Part shown: positions 54,759-64,000 of the stretch, one piece after another
Layout: every line of letters starts with the position of its first letter
Position numbering within the stretch: position 1 is the first letter of the stretch
NCBI RefSeq assembly: GCF_024679095.1
Contig: NC_066563.1
Location: forward strand, 3,436,928-3,500,927
Source: Eriocheir sinensis
Lineage: Eukaryota > Arthropoda > Malacostraca > Decapoda > Varunidae
Direction of reading: 5' to 3'
Length of the DNA: 64,000 nucleotides
Position numbers and translations under genes: made by a program
Notes under the pieces: generated by a model
Seen by the model: only the letters and a program-made list of their open reading frames with translations
What the model was told of the DNA's origin: nothing
The model's database searches: none

Positions 54759-54881
54759 GTGGAGACACAATCAGATGGGTTGGAGCTTACAGAGGGTGGA
54801 TCTCCAAGTCCAGCATCATGCATTGGATACATTGGTTGTGGAGTATTGGGGTAAGATTCCCCTGACCCTGTTGCTGTCCAT
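54759..54881 (-). CDS. STAT: STAT exon, C-terminal tail
   Basis: 123 bases joined in phase 2 to the tyrosine exon across a 6.5-kb intron. The translation is rich in Pro, Ser, Gly and Met: G-S-G-E-S-Y-P-N-T-P-Q-P-M-Y-P-M-H-D, then L-G-D-P-P-S-V-S-S-N-P-S-D. Acceptor CATCATTGCAG and donor CCAC|GTAAGT are both strong, and the exon ends in phase 2. The sequence is not conserved enough to identify by itself. The call rests on phase, splice signals, strand and position between two clear STAT exons. The region is probably disordered and part of the transactivation segment. Confidence 0.78.
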
Positions 54882-55365
54882 CTGCAATGATGTTTTTGTG
54901 TTCAGAATATTCATCTGATGATTGTTAGGCACTTTTCTACACATGGCTGAAGCTATCTTCTCCCTAAATAATGCCATTCATGAAAGTGCAGTGCATCTAA
55001 GACTACAGACTTGACATGAAGAAACTATAAAGAGCTGCAAACTAAACTTTTAATGCTATTACTATCATTGATCAAGGGGCAGGATATATATAGAATATGG
55101 CACCTTGATCAAGCTGATGCATACTTTTGGCAAAAAAGAATGATGGTCATGTGGGTGTAAGATTTTAGGCAGAAATACATGGCAGCAACATGACTTCACT
55201 GTATCCGTTAGCTGTCAGCAACCTCCTCAAGGCCAGTCAACAATTGCCTTCAGGCTGTCAGAGTGATCAGCCATCTGCCACGTCCTACTCCTTGACTGTC
55301 TCATTTTCACACCTCATTTTCACACTTCTTTTCACAACAAATAAAGCAGTATGGAGTCATGTACT
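54882..55365. other. No gene seen (STAT intron)
   Basis: Unique sequence left of the rearranged LINE. Confidence 0.5.
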
Positions 55366-56207
55366 TTCTGAAGACCATCCCAACAGGAAGTACATGACTC
55401 CAGACTGGAGGCTGCAGAACGCTTAACCTCAGACCTTGCTATTATTTCCGATTGGGGTAGAAGGAACCTTGTGTCCTTCAATGTCTCAAAAACTCAATTT
55501 CTCCACCTATCAACTTGACACAATCTTCCAAACACCTATCCCCTATTCTTCGACAACACTCAGCTGTCACCATCTTCAACACTAAACATTCTCGGTCTAT
55601 CCTTAACTCAAAATCTTAACTGGAAACTTCACATCTCCTATATAAGATATTAGAAGAGAATGACCAGAGCAGAGGTCAATTTTGGATGGAGAGGTGTCTT
55701 GATACTCCCCTCTTGGCAGGAAGAAATATAAAGAAAGGAAAGCTATTCCAAAGTTTGCCAGCAAACGGGAGAGAGAAGGGGAATGATGATGATGATTAAC
55801 TCTTGCATAAGGGATTTGGATAGTATAAGGGTGAGCTAGTGTCATGTGCAGTGGGGCCATGGGAGAGGTGGGCCATGGGAGAGGTGGAGGTATGCAGCTA
55901 GCAAGTTCAGAAGAACAGTCAGCATGAAAGTATTGGTAAAGATAGAAAGTGAATATTGTGGCGGAATTTAAGAGGTAGAAGACTATCAGTAAGAGAAGGG
56001 GAGTTGACGGATAAAATGAAGAGCCTCTGACTCTACTCTGCCCAAAAAGTCTGTATGTGTGGAGACCCCACACATGAGACGAATACTCCATATAGGGGCA
56101 GAAAAGATCTTTGTACATGGACAGTATCTGGGAGGGGGAAAAATGGTGGAGACAATACGGAATGCCTAACCTCGAGGAATCTGATTTAGTAAGGGTAGTG
56201 AAGGAAA
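55366..56207. mobile_element. Family A LINE fragment with its 3' half inverted
   Basis: 55366-55640 reads on the plus strand: ACTGGAGGCTGCAGAACGCTTA, then the S-Q-K-L-N-F-S-T-Y and AACTGGAAACTTCACATCTCC region. 55650-56207 holds the immediately following part on the minus strand: L-T-K-S-D-S-S-R-L-G, then C-P-Y-M-E-Y-S-S-H-V-W-G, down to the GTATCAAGACACCTCTCC region. The two pieces are consecutive in other copies but point in opposite directions here. Stops throughout. Confidence 0.85.
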
Positions 56208-57048
56208 ACATCTCTGAAGTGTTTGGTGCAGTGCCTGTGTGTACCATATCATGCCAAGTGTACAAACTCGGTTAGACCAGCCACAAGGCACTCAAGAACC
56301 AGCTTCTCAAACATGCAAAGAGCTCGCAGGGTTGCCTTTGCCCAGAAATAATTTACTTGGTATCTAACCCATGGTTTCTTTGCTTAGTTCCTTAACTGGT
56401 GCCATAACAACAATGTAATACAATAATTTCCACTAATAAGGGTGAAAACAAGGCATGGTCACGGAAAGAGACACAGCAGACCGCCAATCGCTACGACAGA
56501 CTGGAGGCAACTGGCACCTGACCTTGAGGTGGCTGGCAACAGTTAACGAATACAATAATATCGTGTAGCTGTTGCATACTTATCTAAAATCTTTCACCCA
56601 AAAGATCACCACTCTTTTTTTGCCATAAGTATGCAACGCCTCAAGCAAAGTGTCATATACTTTTGATGAGTACTGTGATCAAATATTTAACTAAGAACTA
56701 TCACAAGATGAAAAATGTTACCCCTCCTTCAGGAAAGGGATGGAAATATCTCTAAGACATAAATCACCTGTGTTGACAAAATAAATACAATGCCAACTCA
56801 TTAAGATGCTATTACATAAAACTAAATTAGGAGGGAGTTTATTTAATTAATCAACAGCCCTACCCTCCAACAGAGCCTGGCTATGAACAAACTGAATCCA
56901 TCCACATCACAATCTCTTGTCATTAATGACCTCTCCTCCTTCTTCCACTCTGATTTACTCAACATAACATCACCATACATTTCCAACTTATTTTTAGTCT
57001 TGTAACTTATATATATATATAGTAGCGATGATAGTACATACAGAGGCC
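56208..57048. other. No gene seen (STAT intron)
   Basis: Unique sequence. A short (TA)n lies at 57008-57020. Confidence 0.5.
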
Positions 57049-57052
57049 TTAA

Positions 57053-58021
57053 CCCTTTCATTGCTAAACACTCGCAGCGAGCAGTAACGTCATTTGCTGG
57101 TGGTGCTAAACACTCACTGCGACCTCCAATCGCACTTAAATTTCCCGCATATGAGCGTGTTCCAACAATATTTTACGAGCCTCTTCTCACCCCATAGCAT
57201 TGCCAATTCAGTGAATTTTCAACTAAACTTGGTGGAAAATTATATCAGCCTAGCACAGAAAATCTACAGACGAGTAACTGGCGGATGTTCTTGTCCATTA
57301 TAAAGGCATTTTTTAATAGCTTCCCCTATCACCTGACTGATTTTTTGACCAAATAGTGGACTTGTAAATTATGCAGTTGGCAATACTACCCAGCCAACAT
57401 CCCATTAAGCATACTCAGTTGCCTCAATATGGCTGGCCATCGCACACACACAGAAATGAAGTGTTCGCAGACAACACCCCTGAACGTGTCTTTACGTTTG
57501 CAGGAGAGGCGTTGCTTGCCTGCTTGGATGTCGGAACTTCCAAGCGATAGAGAGTGAAGTGAAACAGATGAAAATGTGACTGTGATGCCTAAAAAACAGT
57601 GGTCGAGTTGCCTAAGTGACCTTGAGTGCAATGTCGCCACTGCGTAACTTGCCACAGCATAATTCATCACTGCATAATTTTTTGTGTGTAATTCATTGTA
57701 AAAGTATGCAGTTTCATTTTTTTTCTTCGTCTTTATATTGCTATGCATTGATTGTGACGAAATGTATTTTTTGAGATCTGAAAGTAGAAAAAGCCTAAAA
57801 GTACAACAATTTTCATCAACTATACACAGCACATATGAAATAATATAACAGCATACATAACTGAATCTTATAGATCTGAGCCTCCTCTTCCCATTGGTGT
57901 TTTTGTATTTTAGTTGAGATGAATAGTTTTTGAGATAAAGTGGTTAAAAGAGACCCCCCCTTGGGCTGCCTGAGTGCACCAGGGGGAATCGTCGCCTCCC
58001 TCACCACGTGCAATGAAAGGG
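57053..58021. mobile_element. piggyBac-like MITE, 969 bp
   Basis: TTAA on both sides (57049-57052, 58022-58025). The ends are CCCTTTCATTGC and GCAATGAAAGGG, a perfect 12-bp inverted repeat. A subterminal GCTAAACACTCGC / GCTAAACACTCACTGCGA direct repeat lies at the left. TTAA target site and CCC termini are diagnostic of piggyBac-type elements. No transposase frame; the minus-strand frames are not recognisable. Confidence 0.87.
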
Positions 58022-58025
58022 TTAA

Positions 58026-58877
58026 AAGACCAAACTGAAGAAGCTTTATGTGCAAGTTCTTCAACTGTTAAGGAGGCATAAAACTTCATTAAACAAACAA
58101 CTAAACAAATAGGCAAATAAATATATATGCATCTGAAAATCTTGCCATAGGTTCTCTCACTGATGCATTGCCCAATAGGTACAAAACTGTACCACATACC
58201 CTTATCCAACCTTCAATTTTCTTGAGTTTCAATCAACTATGTTTACTACGTGTAAGGAAGCTTTCTTTCTTTCGCTTCTTTAGCTAAATGACCTTACTCA
58301 CCTGTAACGGCTTTGCCACCTTTTCAGTCATACCCGTTTTATTTGTCTACACAACATGAGGAGTACAGGGGGCAAGCGAGTGAAGCAACGCACCCTCGGG
58401 TGTATACTCCCCATTAGTAATTAGTTAGTTAGAGCATTAAATAGGATGTGGAAGAACAACTTAAAGTAACTTAATCTAATGAATATAGCCTAACAAAACA
58501 TTATTTAACTAAGTGTAAAAGAACTGTGACAGGGGTTAAACAATCACTGTAGTGTCACATCAAGATATTTTCTGCTTTACTCTCAACATGTATTTATGTT
58601 TTTTTTATTCTGATTTTGAGTGGGGTGCTATTGCAGTATATTTTCACCTCTATGATCAGTGGTTGTAAGGTTTGGCTTCCTCTGGCTGCTCATTCGCAAG
58701 CCTCAACAATCATCGTACCAAACACATCACATAATGTAAGTTTTGTATTACCCTGGTTGACATCACCCCTATGCTACAGGCATTTACTCCCGCACCTCCT
58801 GAACCATATGAGCTATTTTAGTAGGTGCTGAGCGCTTTTTAATTCTGAGCTCAATTACTCCAATAATATCTCAGATC
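58026..58877. other. No gene seen (STAT intron)
   Basis: AT-rich unique sequence. Confidence 0.5.
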
Positions 58878-58892
58878 AGGTTCATTTTGGTC

Positions 58893-59737
58893 AGTGCTTT
58901 TTGATAGTGTCTGTAGTAGGAGAAAGCTGAAAGTAAATGTCAACAAAAGTAAAGTGATGGTTTGTGAGTGAAGTAGAAGTGAGGTTGTAGATTTTGTATG
59001 CCCATATAGAGTGGGAATTGAATGTGAAAAAGAATGCAAAATAATTTTGAATGGTGAAGAAATGGAGGAGGTCAATGAGTTTAAGTACCTTGGATCAGTT
59101 ATGTTTAAGCATGGTGGTATGGAGGGAGAGATAAGAGAAAGGGCATTGCAAGGAAGAAGGGTGGTAGGGTCTTTGGGACGAATCATGAATGGCAGAAGTG
59201 TGAGCATGGAGGTAAAGAGGGATTTGAGAAATACAATAATAGTACCAACCCTCACATATGCAAGTGAAACGTGGGCCTGGAATGAAAGTCAGAGGTCTAG
59301 AGTGCAGGCAGTGGAAATGAGTTATTTGAGGAGTGCTTGTGGTGTGAGTAGAATGGATGGAATGAGTAATGAAAGTGTGTACGAGCATTTTGGAATGTGT
59401 CACAGGAGTGAAAGGAAGAAGTGTGGAGTGGTGGAAGAAGTAAAGCGACAGACTTTAAAGTGGTTTGGCCACATGGAGCGAATGGAGGAGAGTAAGATGA
59501 CCAGAAGGGTGTATGTGAGTGATATAGAGGGAGGGAATGCTAGAGGACGACCTCCAGTGAAATGGAGGGATAGGGTGCAAGAGTATGTTAGGGAGAGGGG
59601 GGAAAGATTTTTGAGAAACTTTGAGCAGGCAAGGAGGGAGTGTCTGGATAGAGAAAGTTGGAAGCTCTTCTGCCGTGGCCATCCCCTGGTGGGAGCTCCT
59701 AGGAGCAAGCATCGATGAAATGATGATGATGATGATG
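58893..59737 (+). mobile_element. RTE-like LINE, 5'-truncated, with target-site duplication
   Basis: Starts inside the reverse transcriptase thumb region (R-R-K-L-K-V-N-V-N-K-S-K-V-M-V). It continues as a 235-residue open frame (59011-59718) with F-K-Y-L-G-S-V-M, then Y-A-S-E-T-W-A-W, then L-K-W-F-G-H-M-E-R-M and G-R-P-P-V-K-W-R-D-R-V. A TGA at about 58969 separates the first part. It ends in (ATG)n, a usual RTE-type tail. Both flanks are AGGTTCATTTTGGTC (58878-58892 and 59738-59752). The intact duplication and long open frame suggest a fairly recent insertion. It has no catalytic YADD/FADD block and cannot move by itself. Confidence 0.92.
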
Positions 59738-59752
59738 AGGTTCATTTTGGTC

Positions 59753-60315
59753 TCATTAGATTTGGCTGAACTTGAACTTGACTATGACTGACATACAAAA
59801 TCTTAACTCAAGCTTCAGTGGGAGAGGTGGGAATATGGGTAAAGGGGCATCAGCTGTGTGTTTCTGGATATTTCCAGATACCTGGATGGTTATGGATGCA
59901 AAAATAAAAATACAGTGACAATCAACAAATATGTCCGATTTCAGTGCTGTACAGTTTGTTCAATTGTGTTCCGCAGTTTTGGAGATAAAAATAAATAACA
60001 ATTTGATGTGACGTATTTCTTCTCCCGAGACTTTCATGTTTTTCTATGACTTTTGTATATCTCAAATCATGAATTAAAAAAAAAATAATAATCGTTTGAT
60101 TTGATTTAAATTGGATTTTTTTATTTAAATGAATTTTTTTTCATTACCCCTTGTTTGTTTCCACTGATTATCTGTTTCAATCTTATGAGGTCATTTTCTG
60201 GTATTAAACTTGGTAAATGTTAAATGAAACCATAGTTTAATATACATCACTAAAGAAGAGTTTTTCACATAAAAATCATAAGTAGGACTAATAGTTAATT
60301 TTTTATGCTTTTGAA
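59753..60315. other. No gene seen (STAT intron)
   Basis: AT-rich; nothing recognised. Confidence 0.5.
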
Positions 60316-60905
60316 TATCTTTCTTGTAGGAGATGGCAATGATTCACTGGTGCCTGTCTTGCTACAGACATCTCTCCAAAACTCCCAGCACTGTATCCTC
60401 CCCTGCTCTCTTTACATGTCGAAACCATCGGAGTCTTTCCCTTCTGAGCACTGTTTCCAGGTCCTCTACTCCACATCTGTTAGCTACATTTGCACTGGAT
60501 ACCCTGTCTTGCTACCTGATCCCCACCATATACCTCAGCATTCTGCAGTCACTTGCTCTCAATACCTCCATCAATTTTCTAGTTAGAGCCCATGTTTCAT
60601 CACTGATCTAATACACACTTGGTACACCCCTGTCCTGCTCTTTAGAGGGATGCTACGACTCACAAGTAGACTAGCCACCTCCCTCCACTTTAACCACACT
60701 GCCGCCACTCTTGCTCTCACTGTCCTCTCCACTCCTGCCTCACAGTCCAGAACATCTCCCAAATAACAGAAATGTTCTACCCCATCCAGCTTTCCTCCAT
60801 TCACCTCTAGTTCATCCCTCTCAGTTTCTTGTCCTTGCTGTCTCCTTACACAAGCTGGGCATGTAAAATTCTGCACTCCTCTTACATTTCTGAAGCCTGA
60901 GCATC
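60316..60905 (-). mobile_element. RTE-like LINE 3' coding fragment
   Basis: Minus strand: C-P-A-C-V-R-R, L-D-G-V-E-H-F-C-Y-L-G-D-V-L-D, then (T)-W-A-L-T-R-K-L, R-M-L-R-Y-M-V-G-I and R-L-R-W-F-R-H-V-K-R-A. This is the region after the catalytic core of RTE-like reverse transcriptases. Two or more stops. It is a different subfamily from the 58.9-kb copy. Confidence 0.8.
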
Positions 60906-61421
60906 TATGGTGGCACCATTACCTGTACCATGTGCACAGGACTGAATTTACACAATCATTTTATATACAGTATATTTAATTTAAATTTAAATCATGATTT
61001 CTTTACTCTGATTTAAATAATTTTAAATCACTTGATTTAAATCATTTGATTAAAATCAAACCAACCCTGTCAACAGCTGAAAGGAGGAGGTTAACAACTC
61101 CTGAAATTTACCCAAAGAAAAGCAGAAGCACATATGACTTATTTTTGCTACATTTGCTGAAATATTCCAGCAGGAAATGGCTTGTTTTATAACTACACCC
61201 ATAGCCATGGCCATGACTGGTGAATTATATAACTACACTCAAAGTCTAAGGATTAATAAGGATTCTTCTTACTTCATTCAAAAATTTGTAATAGAATAGG
61301 TGGCGAAGAAGAATATAAATAAATAACAGACAGTTTACTTATCTACATCATAAATTCATGCAAACTGAATATTCTAAAAATCTCAATTATTTTAAATACA
61401 GAAAACATACTGTTTACATAC
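60906..61421. other. No gene seen (STAT intron)
   Basis: AT-rich, with several ATTTAAAT-type motifs at 60975-61060. Confidence 0.5.
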
Positions 61422-61644
61422 CCTGGGACATTAATAATTAGATGAGGCCTTACATATCCATTGCTGCCTTGAGGAGTAGTCTCCCCTAGAGGGGTGTAGT
61501 ACTTGCCAAAGGCTTGCTCTTTAGGTATGTTTGGGTACAGGTACAGGAGGTATTTAAGGTCTGCTATCACATCACCCAGTGGACGGATGGCAAAGGATTT
61601 ACTGGTAAAAGGCTGAAGCATGAATACCTGCCTCTGATCACAAG
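61422..61644 (-). CDS. STAT: STAT exon, SH2 end and activation tyrosine
   Basis: 223 bases read in the phase left by the SH2 exon. They give Q-V-F-M-L-Q-P-F-T-S-K, S-F-A-I-R-P-L-G-D-V-I-A-D-L, then L-L-Y-L-Y-P-N-I-P-K-E-Q-A-F-G-K-Y-Y-T-P-L. The G-K-Y-Y-T-P segment closes the SH2 region. The following S-N-G-Y-V-R-P-H carries the tyrosine expected to be phosphorylated by JAK, by position and by the G-Y-V context. The acceptor is CATCTGCAG and the donor is CCAGG|GTATGT (phase 2). If the donor is not used, the frame runs about 20 residues further before a stop. Confidence 0.93.
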
Positions 61645-61745
61645 CTGCAGATGATAGAAAATTAATTAAACACTTATTGTAAACAAACTATTTGGTCAAT
61701 ATAACATGCCTCATAGTTAGGAATAAAGTTTCCTCAAAGTAATAC

Positions 61746-61923
61746 CTTTAGTGGTGTCTTCATACATCCATGCAATTGTGACTCCCCCAAGTTCTGAGTC
61801 AGAGAAGCGTAGGAGAAAAGTGCCAGACTTGGAATTTTTAAGCATTTCCTCAGCCTGTGGGCGTCCCACAAAGCCCATGATGGAGCCATCATTCCACGGT
61901 TGGCGCAAGTGCTCCTTGGTGAC
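61746..61923 (-). CDS. STAT: STAT exon, SH2 domain core
   Basis: 178 bases encoding V-T-K-E-H-L-R-Q-P-W-N-D-G-S-I-M-G-F-V, then G-T-F-L-L-R-F-S-D-S-E-L-G-G-V-T-I-A-W. The arginine in L-L-R-F-S-D-S-E occupies the phosphotyrosine-binding position of the SH2 fold, and W-N-D-G-S-I-x-G-F is the STAT SH2 entry motif. The exon starts after an AG at 61925-61924 in phase 0. It ends one base into a codon at AAAG|GTATTA. The open frame continues a little upstream into the intron (V-S-G-T-S-L-S-L-K), but those residues do not fit STAT and the splice signal removes them. Confidence 0.95.
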
Positions 61924-62080
61924 CTTCAGTGAGAGAGAAGTGCCTGAGACTCTTAACATTACCAGGCCTTCATGATGCAAAGCATCCAAATGTCATAGCT
62001 AATATTGTAGACTGAGATCTTATACTATTCACGTGGTACAGTGTATCAAGTTTTAAAATTGAAAACTAGTAATATCTTAC

Positions 62081-62195
62081 CTTCATAACAGCAAAGAACC
62101 ACTCCCAAAAAGTAAAGTTCCGTTCTGACAGAGGCTCCTTGCAGAACTGTGACCATGACAGCATCATATTAGTGAAATCTTGTATTTGAGGACTC
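62081..62195 (-). CDS. STAT: STAT exon, end of linker domain
   Basis: Read on the minus strand this exon gives 38 codons after one base of a split codon. It begins S-P-Q-I-Q-D-F and contains W-S-Q-F-C-K-E-P-L followed by N-F-T-F-W-E-W-F-F-A-V-M-K. The F-W-E-W-F..V-M-K block is a hallmark of the STAT linker just before the SH2 domain. The acceptor is TTTACTTTACAG and the donor is AAG|GTAAGA, so the exon ends in phase 0. It reads straight into the next exon (V-T-K-E-H-L), as expected for STATs. Upstream is an intron carrying LINE fragments. Confidence 0.9.
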
Positions 62196-62282
62196 CTGTA
62201 AAGTAAAGATACAAAGTATAAAAAATTGTCAAATACTACCAATTCTACATTCCATTAAGTATATCTAATGCAAAGATAATGA

Positions 62283-62345
62283 AAACTTTTTTTTTTTTTA
62301 CAGCAGAGGAAACAGCTCAAGGGCAAAAAAATGGAAACAATTATT
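62283..62345 (-). mobile_element. Detached 3' end of a family A LINE
   Basis: T-run then ACAGCAGAGGAAACAGCTCA AGGGCAAAAAAATGG, the reverse complement of the family A 3' terminus. It points opposite to the coding part that follows. Confidence 0.75.
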
Positions 62346-64000
62346 ATTATTAGATCATCCAACTATGGAATCCATCACCATCTCTACTTTTATCTCCAGT
62401 TTCCTTTCAGGCCGATTGATCTCTGCTGTGGAAGACGGACACTGTTCTAACCCTAAACCTATCAACAGCGGTGTCCTGCAGGGCTCTCTTCCTGTTGTTC
62501 GTTTATAATCTTCCCAAAACAAACCTCCCTATGTTCTTCTGCCTTGTGTAGGCCAGCCGGCCTTTTGCAGTCTCCCTAGGTTCTAACCTGTTCTATCCAC
62601 TCTTGTGCTGATGACTCTACTCTGTATTTCTCGAACATTTTTCGATAGAAGACTCCCAACAGGAATTACAAAACTCAAGCCTGAATGCAATGAATGAAAG
62701 GAAGAAGTGTGAGCATGGAGATAAAGAGGGGAATAAAGAACAGTTTTATCCTGCCAACTCTGTCATATGCATCAGAGATGTGGACATGGAATGCAGCACA
62801 GCAATCGAGAATACATGCAGTGGAAATGAACTATATAAGAGGTGAATGTGGTGTGTCAGGATGGGATGGAGAAAGTAATGAAAGCGTGCATGAGCGATTG
62901 GGTATGGGTGTGACAGCGAAAGGAGTGAAGTGTGGAGCGGTGAAGTGAGTGAAGGAGGATGCGCTGAGATGGTTTGGATATGTTATGAGAATGGGGGAGA
63001 ATGAATTCATGAAGAGAGTGTATGAGGAAAGGATTGAGGAAAGGGGTGTCAGGGGAAGACCACCTGTGAAGTGGATCAATAGGGTGAGTGAGTATTGGAG
63101 CGAGAGAGTTGGAAGTAGCAAGATTGAGTGTGCGGGGAAGGAGTACCAGAACAGGGAGAGATGAAGACACTCCTGCTACAGCCACCCCGTGGAGGGAAGT
63201 TCCCGCAAGGGAGCAGGGTGACAAGGATATAGATAGATAGACAAAAGTCTGAACACTGCAAAACACTTGGCCTCTGACCTTGCTATCATTTCAAAATGGG
63301 GCAGAAGGAAATTATTGTCTTTCAGTGTCTCAAAAACTCAATGTCTCCACTTGTCAACTCGTCACAATCTTCTAAACGCCTATCCCCTGTTCTTCGATAA
63401 CACTCAGGTGTCCTCTTATTCTAAAATATACCTTTTCAGTTTGTCCTAAGCTCAATGTCTTAACTGGAAACCTCACATCTTACCTCTTTCTAAAATCAGC
63501 TTCTTCAAAGCTAGATGTTCTGTGAAATCTACTCCAGTTTTTTTCCCCCCTCTCATGTACATGGGCCCTGTGTGCCCTTGTATGAAGTAAGCATCTTATG
63601 TGTATGGGGGAGCTCCATACACACAGCCCTTTTAGACAGAGTGGAGTCAAATGCTCTTCGTCTTACCAACTCTCCTCCTCTAACTGACAGTCTTCTACCT
63701 CTTAAAGTCCACTGCAATGTTGCTTCTCTATCTTCTATTGATATTTCCATGCTGACTATTCTTCTTAACTTGCTAATATAATTGCATATCTCCAACCTCC
63801 CCTGCACAAGATTTTCTACTATAGCTCATCTCTATGATATCCACACCCCTTATGCAAGAGTTAACCAGAAACTTCATTCTTTCATCCCTTTTGCTGGTAA
63901 AATCTGGAACAGCCTTCCTTGATTTGCATTTCCTCCTGCCTATGACTTTAACTCTTTCAAGAAGGGAGTATCAAGACACCTCTCTAAATGATTCTGCCCT
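62346..64000 (+). mobile_element. Family A LINE, split by a nested RTE-like copy
   Basis: 62346-62690 corresponds to the stretch before and through the catalytic region (frameshifted S-I-S-A-V-V-D-G-H-C..., CAACAGCGGTGTCCTGCAGG). After the nested element it resumes near 63245 with L-A-S-D-L-A-I-I-S-K-W-G, S-K-T-Q-C-L-H-L-S-T and E-V-S-I-L-C-V-W-G. It runs off the window near the CAAGACACCTCTC phrase. Many stops. Confidence 0.83.
62693..63235 (+). mobile_element. RTE-like LINE fragment nested in family A LINE
   Basis: Same subfamily as 58893-59737. Shares M-K/N-G-R-S-V-S-M-E-I/V-K-R, L-P/V-T-L-S/T-Y-A-S-E, then L-R/K-W-F-G and G-R-P-P-V-K-W-I-N-R-V. One TGA at about 62946 splits the frame. 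It ends in (GATA)n at 63226-63240. The LINE A sequence stops at CTGAATGC and resumes at CTGAACACTGC. The similar bases on both sides suggest a decayed target-site duplication. Confidence 0.85.

Noticed and set aside
57386..57832. 148-residue minus-strand frame in the piggyBac-like MITE
   Set aside because: No transposase or cysteine-rich piggyBac tail could be seen; likely chance.

Overview
This window looks like nuclear DNA from a decapod crustacean, probably a crab or shrimp. That placement is an inference. It rests on the density of (AG)n, (AC)n, (TA)n and (AGAC/AGAT)n microsatellites, the mix of LINE, SINE, Tc1/pogo-like and piggyBac-like repeats, and an arthropod-like STAT gene. No bacterial, organellar or viral gene organisation was seen. 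Most long open frames here are translated microsatellites or decayed transposons.

The only host gene I can support is the 3' part of a STAT transcription factor on the minus strand. Five exons run from about 62195 down to 30963. They encode the end of the linker domain, the SH2 domain, the tyrosine activation site (G-Y-V-R-P) and a short acidic C-terminal tail ending in TGA. All four junctions have GT/AG signals and compatible phases. The upstream exons (N-terminal, coiled-coil and DNA-binding domains) lie to the right of the window. The last intron is about 23.7 kb and is packed with transposons and microsatellites.

Layout. 1-13 kb: sequence without recognisable genes, broken by microsatellites, a foldback repeat (8.2-9.3 kb), degenerate tandem repeats and a minisatellite. 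13.3-14.7 kb: decayed LINE (family A, Jockey/CR1 group). 17.7-18.3 kb: pogo/Tigger-like MITE. 18.6-21.1 kb: a second family A LINE with a tRNA-derived SINE nested in it, followed directly by an RTE-like LINE. 21.25-23.1 kb: Tc1-like transposon with matching terminal repeats and a CR1-like fragment inside. 23.3-31 kb: AT-rich, repeat-poor DNA downstream of STAT, perhaps partly its 3' UTR. 31-54.8 kb: the last STAT intron. It holds a run of Tigger-like elements embedded in (TA)n arrays (35.5-46.3 kb), a large palindromic element (43-45.3 kb), a MITE hairpin, SINEs, LINE fragments and paired piggyBac-like MITEs. 54.9-61.4 kb: the preceding intron, with a rearranged LINE, a 969-bp piggyBac-like MITE and an RTE-like LINE copy with a perfect 15-bp target-site duplication. 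62.2-64 kb: another STAT intron containing a LINE with a second LINE nested inside it.

I found no new multi-gene system, CRISPR array, rRNA or functional tRNA gene. The most interesting material is structural: nested and inverted transposons, insertion of TA-targeting elements into TA microsatellites, a foldback element with microsatellite arms, and several SINE families with recognisable A and B boxes. Transposon classes are named from motifs read by eye; clade-level names are provisional.
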